Positions 44,524 to 53,868 are shown, numbered from the stretch's first letter. The stretch is 64,000 bases of DNA from Christiangramia aestuarii (GCF_009735585.1 NZ_VJVW01000002.1:310001-374000); one strand, 5' to 3'. The notes: generated by a model not told the origin, from the sequence alone. Numbers and translations: made by a program.

Positions 44524-44967
44524 ATGTCTAATGATTTAAATCGGTCTTACTGCCGCACTGAAATAAACTTTTTATTCACCAAGGTAAAAGCAAAAATGCA
44601 TCAGCAAGCAATTGCATTTGATGGTGATGGCCGAGCACTTTATACCGATTGCTACACCGGTAATACTTTACGGGGTGGTGATCGGTATGATTATGAACAT
44701 ATCAGATCTTCTGAAGAAATTTTTATGATTTACCGCGATCGATTAACAAACCATGAAATCGCTGAAGTGGTAAATTGTCCGGAAAATGTTGCCGTTACTT
44801 TACGAACTATTAATCAGTCAAAAGGAAAATTGAAATTAGAGGAATGGCTGAAAATTAATGGTAATGTAAGTAAACATGGAATAAACAAAACTATGGCGAT
44901 TGATGCAGCTAAACTTGCCGATAGAGGAATAAAGAATAAAGTAATTGAAATCCTTTCTAGGAAGTAG
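44524..44967 (+). CDS. HNH-like nuclease
   Basis: 147 residues. The region YTGNTLRGGDRYDYEHIRSS has the D.EH (His-Me finger) motif; then EVVNCPENVAVTLRTINQSK gives the conserved Asn and the N-x-S/T-K-G end (INQSKGKL) typical of HNH endonucleases in phages, plasmids and toxins. No separate zinc cysteines are seen except C50-type singles. It follows the EcsC-like gene by 9 bases and converges on the DUF2779 gene with an 11-base 3' overlap. Likely a DNA-cleaving effector or toxin (inference). Confidence 0.6.
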   Translation: MSNDLNRSYCRTEINFLFTKVKAKMHQQAIAFDGDGRALYTDCYTGNTLRGGDRYDYEHIRSSEEIFMIYRDRLTNHEIAEVVNCPENVAVTLRTINQSKGKLKLEEWLKINGNVSKHGINKTMAIDAAKLADRGIKNKVIEILSRK

Positions 44968-46924
44968 TTAATTCTCTCAAATGCTCGTAAATCATTACCA
45001 TAGCCAGTGTATCCAGCTCACAGTATTTCAATAGAGAGTTTTTGATTTCCAGGCGTTCCTCCTCTGGCATATCAGTATACTGAAGTTTACCATAAGCGGT
45101 TAGGGCTGCTCCCCCGTCGGCAATGCTTCCCATTTCAGAAACGGTGGCATCCAGCTGCTCTTCATCCCAGTCTTCGAATAATGGCGGCAGGCTTTTATAC
45201 GGACTCTGGATTTCACCATTCTTAATCTGAAGCCAACTATGATCTTCCTGGAAATTATTGGAACTCATGCCGATTTCAGAAATGGGTTTGGAATATTTTT
45301 CCTGCAACAATTTAGAAGTTTTTAAGGCTGCCGGTAAAACAGTCTTGATGGAGTTGGATCCACCCATATGAAGGTTATAGTAATAGTCCTTAATGACCTC
45401 GCACAGATCGATCATGTTCCGCTCCCCTATCCAGTTTTCAGCTATACTTCCTGAAGCTTTTGTAATACTTCTGATAAAAGTTTTTAATTCCTCCTTATCG
45501 GTTTCATTAGAATCACAGAGTTGTTGATAGATCTGGTTGAGTACCGAATTTTCATGATTAGAGTATCTGAAGATGCTACCCGAATTCTGAGACAGAGCTT
45601 TTTTAAGCTCTCTTACGAATTCAAAATTCGGAAACTTCCCCGGCTCAAAATTGATGTATTCCGAAGCATGTTCAATCGTGCCATCCGCACTAACGGTGTG
45701 ATGTGAAAACTGGAAAGCAATCTGCTCATAAGGACGCTTGCCTTTGTTAAAAGGTAAAGCACTCATGGAAGTTTCAAAATCAATAAAATTCAGAGGAAAC
45801 TTCCAGGTATCCATTTCTCTTTTTAGTTCTTCTTTGAATATTATTGCTGAATAATCTCTATTACGACTTTTTTCAATTTGCGTCCATTGCCGGTGAGAAC
45901 CTGAAAATTTTTTAGGATTTTCCTTGAGACCGATATCCTCCTCATCCAGTAGGTCCATGTGAATTTTGCCTTCTTCAAATAACCTACTTCCTCTTCTGAA
46001 ATTCCATATTTCAAAGGAAGTCGGTTTTTTAAAATCATCCGGTTTCCAACCTAGTTGTTTCTGAAAACATTCCTTAAATCCCGACTTCAATCCTTCCGCT
46101 TCCTGCTCTGGAGTTGTCTTAAACTCACAGCTTTTACAGGCCCAGGACACCGGCCATCCGAGATATTGATCTCGTTGATAATAATCAGAAAACAGCTTAA
46201 TAGATTCTTCAAAGCACAGATCTTCATAAATACGATATTTACCGGCTTCGATTCCATTGACGATCTCGTCAATTTTAATATCTCCTAGCACCGTGCCACC
46301 GGTTTCCTCCAGGCTATCTACCTTTCTAATAATTCCTGTTCGGTTATTGGCCTGTTTGGTAATTCGGAACAGCTGGTTGAGGCCGTCTATTTTTGCAACT
46401 TTAGATTTATCTGCAAGCTTTAAATAGGATTTGATGTTCCATTCCGGATGGCATTTATGGATCACATATCGCTGGAAGGCCACATCGAACAGATAAGGTT
46501 TCCATCCGCTTACCAGACCTCCCCTTTTCCCAATCAACAAATACTCATCATCAGGATCAAAGGATTTAGCCTTGACCTCTATGAGCTTTATATTATTTCC
46601 TGTTTTTACAAGGATATCAGTTCTTATAAAAAGATTTTGATATCTAAAGGCGGCTTCAAATATCACCACATTATCCCGCTCCAGCAATACTTCGGTTTGT
46701 TCTACAAGAAGGTTGTAATCCCAGTCGTTATTTTCTATTAATTCACCCTCGGGATATTCCAGCCTGGCCAGTTCTTCCACCTGAAAACCTCCATGTGCTA
46801 AAGCCTCCAGAAATGGGTCCTCCAGTTGCTGGTTTGCATACTCACTCTTTCGAGTATAATAAAGCTTATTAGGACATTCTAATGCCAGTTTAAAGCGGGA
46901 TTTGGTGAGGAGACGTTGAGACAT
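44957..46924 (-). CDS. DUF2779 protein: Cas4-like Fe-S nuclease fused to DnaQ-like exonuclease
   Basis: 655 residues. The N-terminal part is a Cas4-like PD-(D/E)XK nuclease: E90, D103 (RTDILVK), E116-x-K118 (LIEVKAK), Q151, and an apparent [4Fe-4S] set C17, C263, C266 (ACKSCEFK) and C286. The C-terminal part is DUF2779, with the DxE motif D382-F-E384 (NFIDFETSMSALPF) and YCELDTLAMVM near the end, consistent with a DEDD-type exonuclease. The start overlaps the MIT_C gene stop by one base (TAATG). It is the last gene of the nine-gene operon and probably processes DNA ends. Confidence 0.8.
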   Translation of the reverse strand: MSQRLLTKSRFKLALECPNKLYYTRKSEYANQQLEDPFLEALAHGGFQVEELARLEYPEGELIENNDWDYNLLVEQTEVLLERDNVVIFEAAFRYQNLFIRTDILVKTGNNIKLIEVKAKSFDPDDEYLLIGKRGGLVSGWKPYLFDVAFQRYVIHKCHPEWNIKSYLKLADKSKVAKIDGLNQLFRITKQANNRTGIIRKVDSLEETGGTVLGDIKIDEIVNGIEAGKYRIYEDLCFEESIKLFSDYYQRDQYLGWPVSWACKSCEFKTTPEQEAEGLKSGFKECFQKQLGWKPDDFKKPTSFEIWNFRRGSRLFEEGKIHMDLLDEEDIGLKENPKKFSGSHRQWTQIEKSRNRDYSAIIFKEELKREMDTWKFPLNFIDFETSMSALPFNKGKRPYEQIAFQFSHHTVSADGTIEHASEYINFEPGKFPNFEFVRELKKALSQNSGSIFRYSNHENSVLNQIYQQLCDSNETDKEELKTFIRSITKASGSIAENWIGERNMIDLCEVIKDYYYNLHMGGSNSIKTVLPAALKTSKLLQEKYSKPISEIGMSSNNFQEDHSWLQIKNGEIQSPYKSLPPLFEDWDEEQLDATVSEMGSIADGGAALTAYGKLQYTDMPEEERLEIKNSLLKYCELDTLAMVMIYEHLRELTTS

Positions 46925-47826
46925 TATACTCTCAGATATGTAATTTCACAAGCCTTACACCTTCTTTTAGTCTGATCCCTATGGGCAAGGGAAATTTTCG
47001 AATTGACTTTATGGAAAATATCCAATCCCCTACCTAAAATGATTTTCCATCCTGTATCTGTTTGGATAAATCGATCATGCTTATCTTCAAATTTATAGGT
47101 GAAATTAATGCCAGATTCATTTAGGCTATCTTTTAAACTTTTCAAGTATTCTCTACTGTTATCTTTGAATTCTTCCGAATTCCATGTTACCAGCTCGAAA
47201 TGCAAATCTGCATTATCTTGTTTTACATCCTCCAAAATTTGACAGAACTCTACGAGATTTTCAAACTGGTGATGATATCTTATATATGGATCCTGGATCG
47301 TAATTCTAGTCGCGCCTTCCAGGTACTTTTCAAATAAGGATTTATATGAGATATTTGATTGATTGTGAAGCAATATTTTCTGGCCTATCTTTGGTAAATT
47401 TACGGAGGCTCTTCTTCTTATTGGCTTATTACTCTCTGTAGATTCTTCCTGTATATATTCCGCTGGAATTGCTATTCTCTCTTTTACGAACGACTTAAAA
47501 TCGATTAAAAATCCACCTGAAGCTATATCCTTCATATATCGATCATTTCTGTCGGCTGAAATATGAATGTCAACTGCATTTTTAGCTTCCCATATCTTGA
47601 AATTTGATTCAATATCAGTAAAGGTATTCGCTGGTATCTGTAGCCAAAATATTTCTTCTTTGTCCACAAGAATTATATTAATAGTTTCTCTAAACCGATC
47701 AAGCTTTATATTCATCCACCACCTCAGTTTCCCACCAATCAAATTCGAAAAACTGGTATTTCGGTGATTTAATTCTGCCGATGAAAACTCGGAATTTACT
47801 AAATGAAGAGCTGTGGATTTTTTCAA
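46924..47826 (-). CDS. MIT_C (phospholipase D-like) domain protein
   Basis: 300 residues. The start is TTG at 47826, overlapping the McrC stop as TTGA; the first ATG would be at residue 38. The C-terminal ~130 residues carry the MIT_C pattern ITIQDPYIRYHHQFENLVEF, then GINFTYKFEDKHDRFIQTDT and KIILGRGLDIFHKV. MIT_C has a PLD-like fold without the catalytic HKD, and similar C-terminal modules are found on Lon-like BREX proteins. N-terminal half unrecognised. Tightly coupled within the operon; a targeting or binding role is an inference. Confidence 0.7.
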   Translation of the reverse strand: MKKSTALHLVNSEFSSAELNHRNTSFSNLIGGKLRWWMNIKLDRFRETINIILVDKEEIFWLQIPANTFTDIESNFKIWEAKNAVDIHISADRNDRYMKDIASGGFLIDFKSFVKERIAIPAEYIQEESTESNKPIRRRASVNLPKIGQKILLHNQSNISYKSLFEKYLEGATRITIQDPYIRYHHQFENLVEFCQILEDVKQDNADLHFELVTWNSEEFKDNSREYLKSLKDSLNESGINFTYKFEDKHDRFIQTDTGWKIILGRGLDIFHKVNSKISLAHRDQTKRRCKACEITYLRV

Positions 47827-49064
47827 TTGAGTAGATTTAATATTTCCTTACCTAGATTGATATTCAAACCATTAGGACTTTGAACTTTTATAAATCCTAA
47901 TTTACACAAATTTTGTTTGTCCCTGCCCTTATGAAATTTTCCGTAGTCTAAAGTGGTTGGTTTAGAAGAAGGGTATAACAGCATGCTTTTTTCTGCTTCC
48001 CAATACATGTTATAAGCATACATCTGTTTCAGGTCGTCATCTGAGGGCTCATTATTTTCAATAATTTTCCATTTGGTATCAATAATAAATTTTTCCTTCT
48101 TTTCTCCAATCACTCGTTCTACAACTAAATCGGGTTTTATTGCTTTTTCTTCCCAGAATTTATCACGATTTTGAAAACTTACTTTCAATCCAGTTTCATC
48201 CACTTTTCGAAGCATTCTATAAACATATTCTTCCCAAAGTTTATTCATATCAAATAAAAGAGCTAGCATATTATCATTCCCACCCTTAATATCTGGGGAA
48301 TAATTAAGAATAATCATTTTCGCAATCTTAATTGCCTCAACATACTTCTCCGTCTTACGATTCAACGTAATTCTTTCAAAGTGATGTTTCTCAATTGGTA
48401 TTTCTTTTATATCAGGAAATATTGCGATAGTTCTTTCGATTGAATCTTTTAAAGAAGAATTATTCGAAATTAGTTTTAATACATATAATCCTTTCAGAAG
48501 AATTTGATTGATCAAGTGTTCATAATCATATATCTCATGCCTAGTGTAAAATCGTTGTTTTTGAATTAAATTTTGCTGGATATTTTTATTAAAATCTATT
48601 TGCCCCTTGAGAGCTAAAACATTTCCAGATTTTTTCGAATACTTTTTAATCAAACCTTGTTTTAATAAGGTTTGAACCTCTTTTACATATAATTCAAAAT
48701 ATAATTCAAGTAAGGAGTGATACCTTTTATTTAAAGAAGCTTCAGTTACTGCATCAACTTTTATTCCCCTACAGTATTTAAGCATACTTAATAAAATCCT
48801 ATGCCAATCCCCTCTATCTTGATCCGTACCCTGAGATTTATCCGCTTTCGGAAGAATTTCTATTATTACCGACCCAATTTGAATTACCCCTACATAACTT
48901 TTAAATTTCACTCCATTTCGAATCGCTTCAAAATAAATATTCCTGTTTTTATCATTATACTCCCAAAGTCTATCAATCACCTTTTTACCCAGAGGTTTAT
49001 TCTCACTACACGTAGAAAAGGTAGTAAGTTTTTCATGCTCAAAAACTCTGATTAATCGACTCAT
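47823..49064 (-). CDS. mcrC: McrC: nuclease subunit of the McrBC restriction system
   Basis: 413 residues. The N-terminal McrC region (VGVIQIGSVIIEILPKADKS; ALKGQIDFNKNIQQNLIQKQ) and the LLFDMNKLWEEYVYRML segment are family hallmarks. The PD-(D/E)XK motif is complete: D312 in IKPDLV and D329-x-K331 in FIIDTKWK. McrC binds the McrB motor and cleaves DNA. It follows McrB by 5 bases and overlaps the next gene. The sequence is strongly A+T-rich. Confidence 0.9.
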   Translation of the reverse strand: MSRLIRVFEHEKLTTFSTCSENKPLGKKVIDRLWEYNDKNRNIYFEAIRNGVKFKSYVGVIQIGSVIIEILPKADKSQGTDQDRGDWHRILLSMLKYCRGIKVDAVTEASLNKRYHSLLELYFELYVKEVQTLLKQGLIKKYSKKSGNVLALKGQIDFNKNIQQNLIQKQRFYTRHEIYDYEHLINQILLKGLYVLKLISNNSSLKDSIERTIAIFPDIKEIPIEKHHFERITLNRKTEKYVEAIKIAKMIILNYSPDIKGGNDNMLALLFDMNKLWEEYVYRMLRKVDETGLKVSFQNRDKFWEEKAIKPDLVVERVIGEKKEKFIIDTKWKIIENNEPSDDDLKQMYAYNMYWEAEKSMLLYPSSKPTTLDYGKFHKGRDKQNLCKLGFIKVQSPNGLNINLGKEILNLLN

Positions 49065-49069
49065 TAAAA

Positions 49070-51868
49070 CTAAATTTTAGTAAAATCCCAATTTGAGGAT
49101 GGTGTGATTTTGTATACTGACTTCTCCTTTAGATCCTCAACCATATCCTGAGAATAATCGGAAAAATCACAAAATTGGAATCCATCATTTTCCTTTTTAA
49201 TGAAACTAGATCCTATAACCAATCCTATTTTACCATAATCGCCATAAAAATATTCTTCAAGCAAGGGAATTATTTCATCCTTAAATGAGTGCTTTAATTT
49301 ATCTTCGGAATTGACCTTCATAAAATAGGAATGTCCAATTTTATGATCCTTATCGATTAATTTTTCAATTCTCCTATTGATATTTTCTAAAATTTTATCA
49401 AGTGAAACTTTTCCATTTTTTGTATTGATCACTCCCCCAATTTTTCCCGAGTCACTTTCCTTCCTGATTAAATCATAGTTTGGTGGAAATTCCTCAAAAG
49501 AAAATCGTCTTCTTAAAGCTGTATCAAGTGCCTCAATACTCCTATCGGCCGTATTCATCGTACCTAGTAAATGAACGTTATCAGGTACTTTAAAATTTTC
49601 CTTTGAATAAGGTAGAGTTAAAGAAAGTTCTTCGTTTCCACCTGCTCTTTTGTCCTTTTCAATAAGGGTGATTAACTCCCCAAAAATTGAAGATATGTTA
49701 CCTCTATTTATTTCGTCAATTATAAGAATGTAGGGCTTAATGGTAGGTTCTTCTGCATATATTTCAGTCCCCTCATAAACAAAAAAATCATCTTTTAATC
49801 TATCTTCATCAATTTTATAAATGACCCTATGATCAAGCGGAACTTCATATAACTCTTCCGCAGGAATATTTTCATCTTTAAAAATCCATTCCACCTTTCG
49901 GAAATGATTGTACCGAATTTGATATTCGTCATGATATTCATAGTCACCAACTACCCGACCCAGGGCTCTCACATATTGATTCCCCTTACTTATCAGAACA
50001 TAACTTCCTTTTCTTAAACCATGTATGAAAGTACTGAGCTGACTACCTGCAGAAGCATTTTCATCATGATCTTTGCAATATTCTCTGATTTCAGATTCAC
50101 TCATGTCGGTAAAATCTTTATCACCCCCGAATCCAATAGCTATGTAATCGTTTTTAATACAAAACTCATAAATAGCTCTATCCTCTACATTCTTAGCTTC
50201 TCCTAATGATAATTTAAAAAATTCAGCTCTTCTTTTTTCAAAATCATTCGTAGACCAAGCAACTTTACCCTCCTTCTTAACTTTGGTACTACTTTTACTA
50301 CTATTAGCTAAATCACAAATTCTCTTGAATACGCCAGGCTCTATCTCATAATACACATTTTTATCTTTATTAACCTGGGGTTTTATACCTTCGACGAAAT
50401 CTTCATAGCTATAAGATTGGTGGAATGTGCAAAATGCAATTTGACCTTTTGGCTCTTCCCAATCTGTGATCAATAATTCCTTAAACCGCTTATTTAATTT
50501 TTTACGATCAAATTTATTGGTTTCATAGAATTCCGGATCACATATCTCAATCGCCCTGTTTATAGAATTATAAGTTTTTCCCGTTCCAGGAGGACCAAAG
50601 AAAATTTGATTTAGGTTTAATTGCATTTTTGATTCGGTTAAATTTTTGGAGGTTTTTGGTAAAGTTTTTTTCAGTTTAATTCCGAACATCTTCTTTTGAT
50701 ATTTCTCATCAAAGACCAATTTTCTAAATGCGATATTATCTACTGCCTTTGGAGCATTTGGCATTTCCCTAAGAATTTCGGCACCTACAGCTTCAAAAAT
50801 ATCCGCACTATGTTTTACAATCATTTCTGTGTCGGCACCATAATAGATAACAGCATTTTTAGGATTAGAAAATTCTTCTTTTCTGAGATTTTCGATTTGA
50901 ATATTCGTTGGTACGATGAAATCGAATTTTCCATTTTTTAAATTCAGACAATATCGATTTCCTACTTGAAAACTCAACTGTTTATTTTTTACACTGAACA
51001 CTAATTTTTCCTCATCATTTATAGGTAAACTTTCCAGCATTCCTATCAATTGTCCAATATACACAGCTGCTTCATCGATTGGTTCCTTTTTTATCCTGTT
51101 TAAAAACTCTCTTTCATCCTTTTGAAAATTGAAATTGAGTGAATTATTCAAACTTTCCCACTGTGATTTTAGGTCGAACACATCCTTTTGAAAATCCTCC
51201 CACGATGAATATTTTTTCTCGGTATCTTCAATCTCATCTCCAGCTATTTTATGACCCTTATGAATTCCTCCGTTTATACCATCGGCTGATATTTTGAAAA
51301 ACAATTGATACGCTCGTTGCACGGTGGGTGCATCTTCCGGAATAACAGCTCCCCAAACAAAATCCTGGCCATAATTATTAGGACCATAAAAATCTACTGG
51401 ATGTACTTTGGCGTTCTCCAGATTTAATTCTTCAATCAAATCTCTTCCTAAATCTGTAACCTCCTGTTTGAAATGTTGTTTGTCTTCTAAATCATAGAAA
51501 AAAGCAAAAAGAATAATAAAAGGATCCTTCCACTGATGGAACATACCTAAATCACTTTTTTTATAATTCTGAAGTTCTTTAGTATATTCTTCCGGTAGAT
51601 CTACATACTGAGAAACATCGCGATTTTCGATTGCCTCCTTAAAACTATTAATATCCTCTTCAGAAACTTTCTTTCCTTCCAGAAGTGAATTAACTATCAA
51701 ATATCGGAGTAAAATTACCGGCTGAACCCCTTGATTTGGTTGAAATGTTTCCTTCAAGGTTTCAAGCTTTTCTTGCGTTAATAGATTAATAGACTCGAAA
51801 AGATAGTCTCTATCAGTTTTTAATCGATTTAATTCCTGGGCCTTTTCAATAACTGTGTATACACTCAT
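49070..51868 (-). CDS. mcrB: McrB: GTPase motor of McrBC with an inserted EVE/PUA-like domain
   Basis: 932 residues, about twice E. coli McrB. Residues 1-400 are a variable N-terminal recognition region that I do not recognise. Walker A FFGPPGTGKT (423-432), the long insertion (~540-690; RRAEFFKLSLGEAKNVEDRA; KGSYVLISKGNQYVRALGRV) resembling an EVE/PUA-type modified-base reader, then Walker B ILIIDEINRGNISSIFGEL (714-732), GTP-type sensor MNTADRSI (771-778) and ALRRRF finger. It moves along DNA and delivers it to McrC. The insertion inside the ATPase core could give additional base recognition. Confidence 0.9.
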   Translation of the reverse strand: MSVYTVIEKAQELNRLKTDRDYLFESINLLTQEKLETLKETFQPNQGVQPVILLRYLIVNSLLEGKKVSEEDINSFKEAIENRDVSQYVDLPEEYTKELQNYKKSDLGMFHQWKDPFIILFAFFYDLEDKQHFKQEVTDLGRDLIEELNLENAKVHPVDFYGPNNYGQDFVWGAVIPEDAPTVQRAYQLFFKISADGINGGIHKGHKIAGDEIEDTEKKYSSWEDFQKDVFDLKSQWESLNNSLNFNFQKDEREFLNRIKKEPIDEAAVYIGQLIGMLESLPINDEEKLVFSVKNKQLSFQVGNRYCLNLKNGKFDFIVPTNIQIENLRKEEFSNPKNAVIYYGADTEMIVKHSADIFEAVGAEILREMPNAPKAVDNIAFRKLVFDEKYQKKMFGIKLKKTLPKTSKNLTESKMQLNLNQIFFGPPGTGKTYNSINRAIEICDPEFYETNKFDRKKLNKRFKELLITDWEEPKGQIAFCTFHQSYSYEDFVEGIKPQVNKDKNVYYEIEPGVFKRICDLANSSKSSTKVKKEGKVAWSTNDFEKRRAEFFKLSLGEAKNVEDRAIYEFCIKNDYIAIGFGGDKDFTDMSESEIREYCKDHDENASAGSQLSTFIHGLRKGSYVLISKGNQYVRALGRVVGDYEYHDEYQIRYNHFRKVEWIFKDENIPAEELYEVPLDHRVIYKIDEDRLKDDFFVYEGTEIYAEEPTIKPYILIIDEINRGNISSIFGELITLIEKDKRAGGNEELSLTLPYSKENFKVPDNVHLLGTMNTADRSIEALDTALRRRFSFEEFPPNYDLIRKESDSGKIGGVINTKNGKVSLDKILENINRRIEKLIDKDHKIGHSYFMKVNSEDKLKHSFKDEIIPLLEEYFYGDYGKIGLVIGSSFIKKENDGFQFCDFSDYSQDMVEDLKEKSVYKITPSSNWDFTKI

Positions 51869-51886
51869 GAAGCTTAATAGTTACGG

Positions 51887-52600
51887 TTAAGATTTATCTT
51901 TAGATTGTTTCTCTATTTTTATGCGTATTGCATCCTGGAGCTGGGAATAAAATTGTTCAAAAAATCCGATAAGCCGAATAAAGAATTGATTCCCGAATTC
52001 AACCTCATTATAATCTTTGGAAATACTAATTTCAGGATCCTCATGGATTAGCTTCTTTAAATACTTATTATCACAATTTTCCATTCTCCCAAAGTTGTGT
52101 ACAATTTCATTCCTTAAAAGATTCAAGGTTCGGAGCTTCGACCAATTAGCTGCTAAATTCTCGTTTAAAGGAATCTGGACCTCATCATGAATATAATTTT
52201 TCATCCTTACTAGTTTACTTCCAGGACCCTTTAAGTAAATATCGACCTTATCCGCCTGAAATTCTGAATACAACCATTTACATAATTCATATAAATTCTT
52301 TTCCAGCATACTGAAAACTGTAACGAAAGTTGATCGGCGATTTAAAGCAGGAAAAATACTAGTATATACCTCGTCCAGATCAAAAGTTGTACTTTCCAAA
52401 TTTCGGAAAGAAGTCCAGATATGAGCATGGAAATCATCAATAGGCTCAATATGCTCTACCCTATACAAATTTAACTCTCTATAAGCATTAATAATTGCAA
52501 TTTCGCATTCTTCAGTATAAGCTTGCATAAGCTCAATCTCCTGTTTCCTGTAATGATCAAACCAGTTATTTAATCCGCCTAATTTAAAAGCCACTTTCAA
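51887..52600 (-). CDS. HEPN-like protein with RxxxxH motif
   Basis: 237 residues. Helical throughout; R163-NEIV-H168 in LNLLRNEIVHNFGR is the classical HEPN motif Rx4H, typical of RNases and nucleic-acid-binding HEPN domains. The start is a TTG at 52600 overlapping the stop of the repeat protein as TTGA; GTG two codons down is possible. Located immediately before mcrB in the operon. It may be an abortive RNase or a structural partner; activity is not proved. Confidence 0.65.
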   Translation of the reverse strand: MKVAFKLGGLNNWFDHYRKQEIELMQAYTEECEIAIINAYRELNLYRVEHIEPIDDFHAHIWTSFRNLESTTFDLDEVYTSIFPALNRRSTFVTVFSMLEKNLYELCKWLYSEFQADKVDIYLKGPGSKLVRMKNYIHDEVQIPLNENLAANWSKLRTLNLLRNEIVHNFGRMENCDNKYLKKLIHEDPEISISKDYNEVEFGNQFFIRLIGFFEQFYSQLQDAIRIKIEKQSKDKS

Positions 52601-53856
52601 TAATTATTCAAAAGGTTAGAAATTTCGTTTTGAGTTACATCGGGAAAAAGTGTATCGAAAATTTTGCGATTTTGGCTGAGTCCATAATTAGATTCGAATC
52701 GATCCAAATTCTCAATCAAAAAGTCAATTGTCCACTCAAAATTTTCATTAAAGGCTAAATGAAACCAATCATCCTTCTGGATATTTTCGTCTAGGAATTC
52801 TCTATCTATTCGACCATGCCTAAAAACACAGCGATGATATTCCGAGAATGAATCCCAATTTTCTTTAATATAAGAAAGAGGAAATTGCTGCATAACCCTG
52901 TAGCCTATTATAGTTCTACAATGATCAAAATTCCAGTAATCAACCAACTCTTCTTCGGTTAGTAATTCTGGACTGATTTTTATTAGATCTCCATAAGGAA
53001 TAAATGGCGCTAACTTAGAATTTCGAATTACATCTAAATTAGGATTTATAGATCTGGAATAAGATTGGACTATTTTAGTTTTTGCCCAATTTTCTTTAAT
53101 CTCGTCCTGGAATCTAAAATGATTAAATTCCTTTTTAATTCTTACAACCAGAAAATCAATTAGTTTATCACTAAAAACAAGGGCAGGATTCCTAACAAAT
53201 GATGACCAGTCCCAGGCGTATTCATTTGAATAAGTAAGAATAAAGGGAAGCATTGATGGATTTTCACTCAAGGCTCTCCAGTCAATATAGGCCCTGTACT
53301 TCTCTATACCATCTTTAGAAATTTTGAAGGCTGGATTTGCACATAGTTCATTCCAATTCCATCGATCAAGAAATTGCTCCAGTAAATCATCATCTAACTT
53401 TAAGTTTTTATTTCTTGAAATGCGTCTCCAATCACAACGCTCTGCATATTTCCTTATATTTCTGGCAGACCCCAGAATTGGTTTCATACTGAGTTTATCG
53501 AAATCCCACTTATCTTCAAATTCGTCCAGCAACTGATTAGACCAATCAACACTTCTATTCAGGTAAATCGATGAGAAATCAATTTGATCATGATACTTTC
53601 GAAAAAAATCTAAATCCAATTCCAGAGAATGAAGATTCCATAAATCCTTCCAGTTGTAGAAATCTTTAATATTCTCAAATAAATCAATATTCCATTTAAT
53701 CCTATTATTCTTAGATAGGCGTTCGAAATTTAATACCTGTTTAAATTTACTAATTTGCCTGTCCTCCAATGGATAAAATTGACAGAGAGAAGCTACGCAT
53801 ATTTCTTTAAATCTTATATTTGATTGGAATGCACCTATTACTTCCTTTTCAATCAT
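52597..53856 (-). CDS. Trp-rich tandem-repeat protein
   Basis: 419 residues. No known family, but at least five copies of a ~25-residue unit: LLDEFEDKWDFDKLSMKP, NIRKYAERCDWRRISRNKN, LLEQFLDRWNWNELCANP, GIEKYRAYIDWRALSENP, YSNEYAWDWSSFVRNP. The consensus is hydrophobic helix, (D/N)W, a loop with (S/C)xNP. Such solenoids usually bind protein or nucleic acid. Immediately upstream of the HEPN gene, with which it overlaps. Function unknown. Confidence 0.65.
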   Translation of the reverse strand: MIEKEVIGAFQSNIRFKEICVASLCQFYPLEDRQISKFKQVLNFERLSKNNRIKWNIDLFENIKDFYNWKDLWNLHSLELDLDFFRKYHDQIDFSSIYLNRSVDWSNQLLDEFEDKWDFDKLSMKPILGSARNIRKYAERCDWRRISRNKNLKLDDDLLEQFLDRWNWNELCANPAFKISKDGIEKYRAYIDWRALSENPSMLPFILTYSNEYAWDWSSFVRNPALVFSDKLIDFLVVRIKKEFNHFRFQDEIKENWAKTKIVQSYSRSINPNLDVIRNSKLAPFIPYGDLIKISPELLTEEELVDYWNFDHCRTIIGYRVMQQFPLSYIKENWDSFSEYHRCVFRHGRIDREFLDENIQKDDWFHLAFNENFEWTIDFLIENLDRFESNYGLSQNRKIFDTLFPDVTQNEISNLLNNY

Positions 53857-53868
53857 AGAAGCTTCGAT

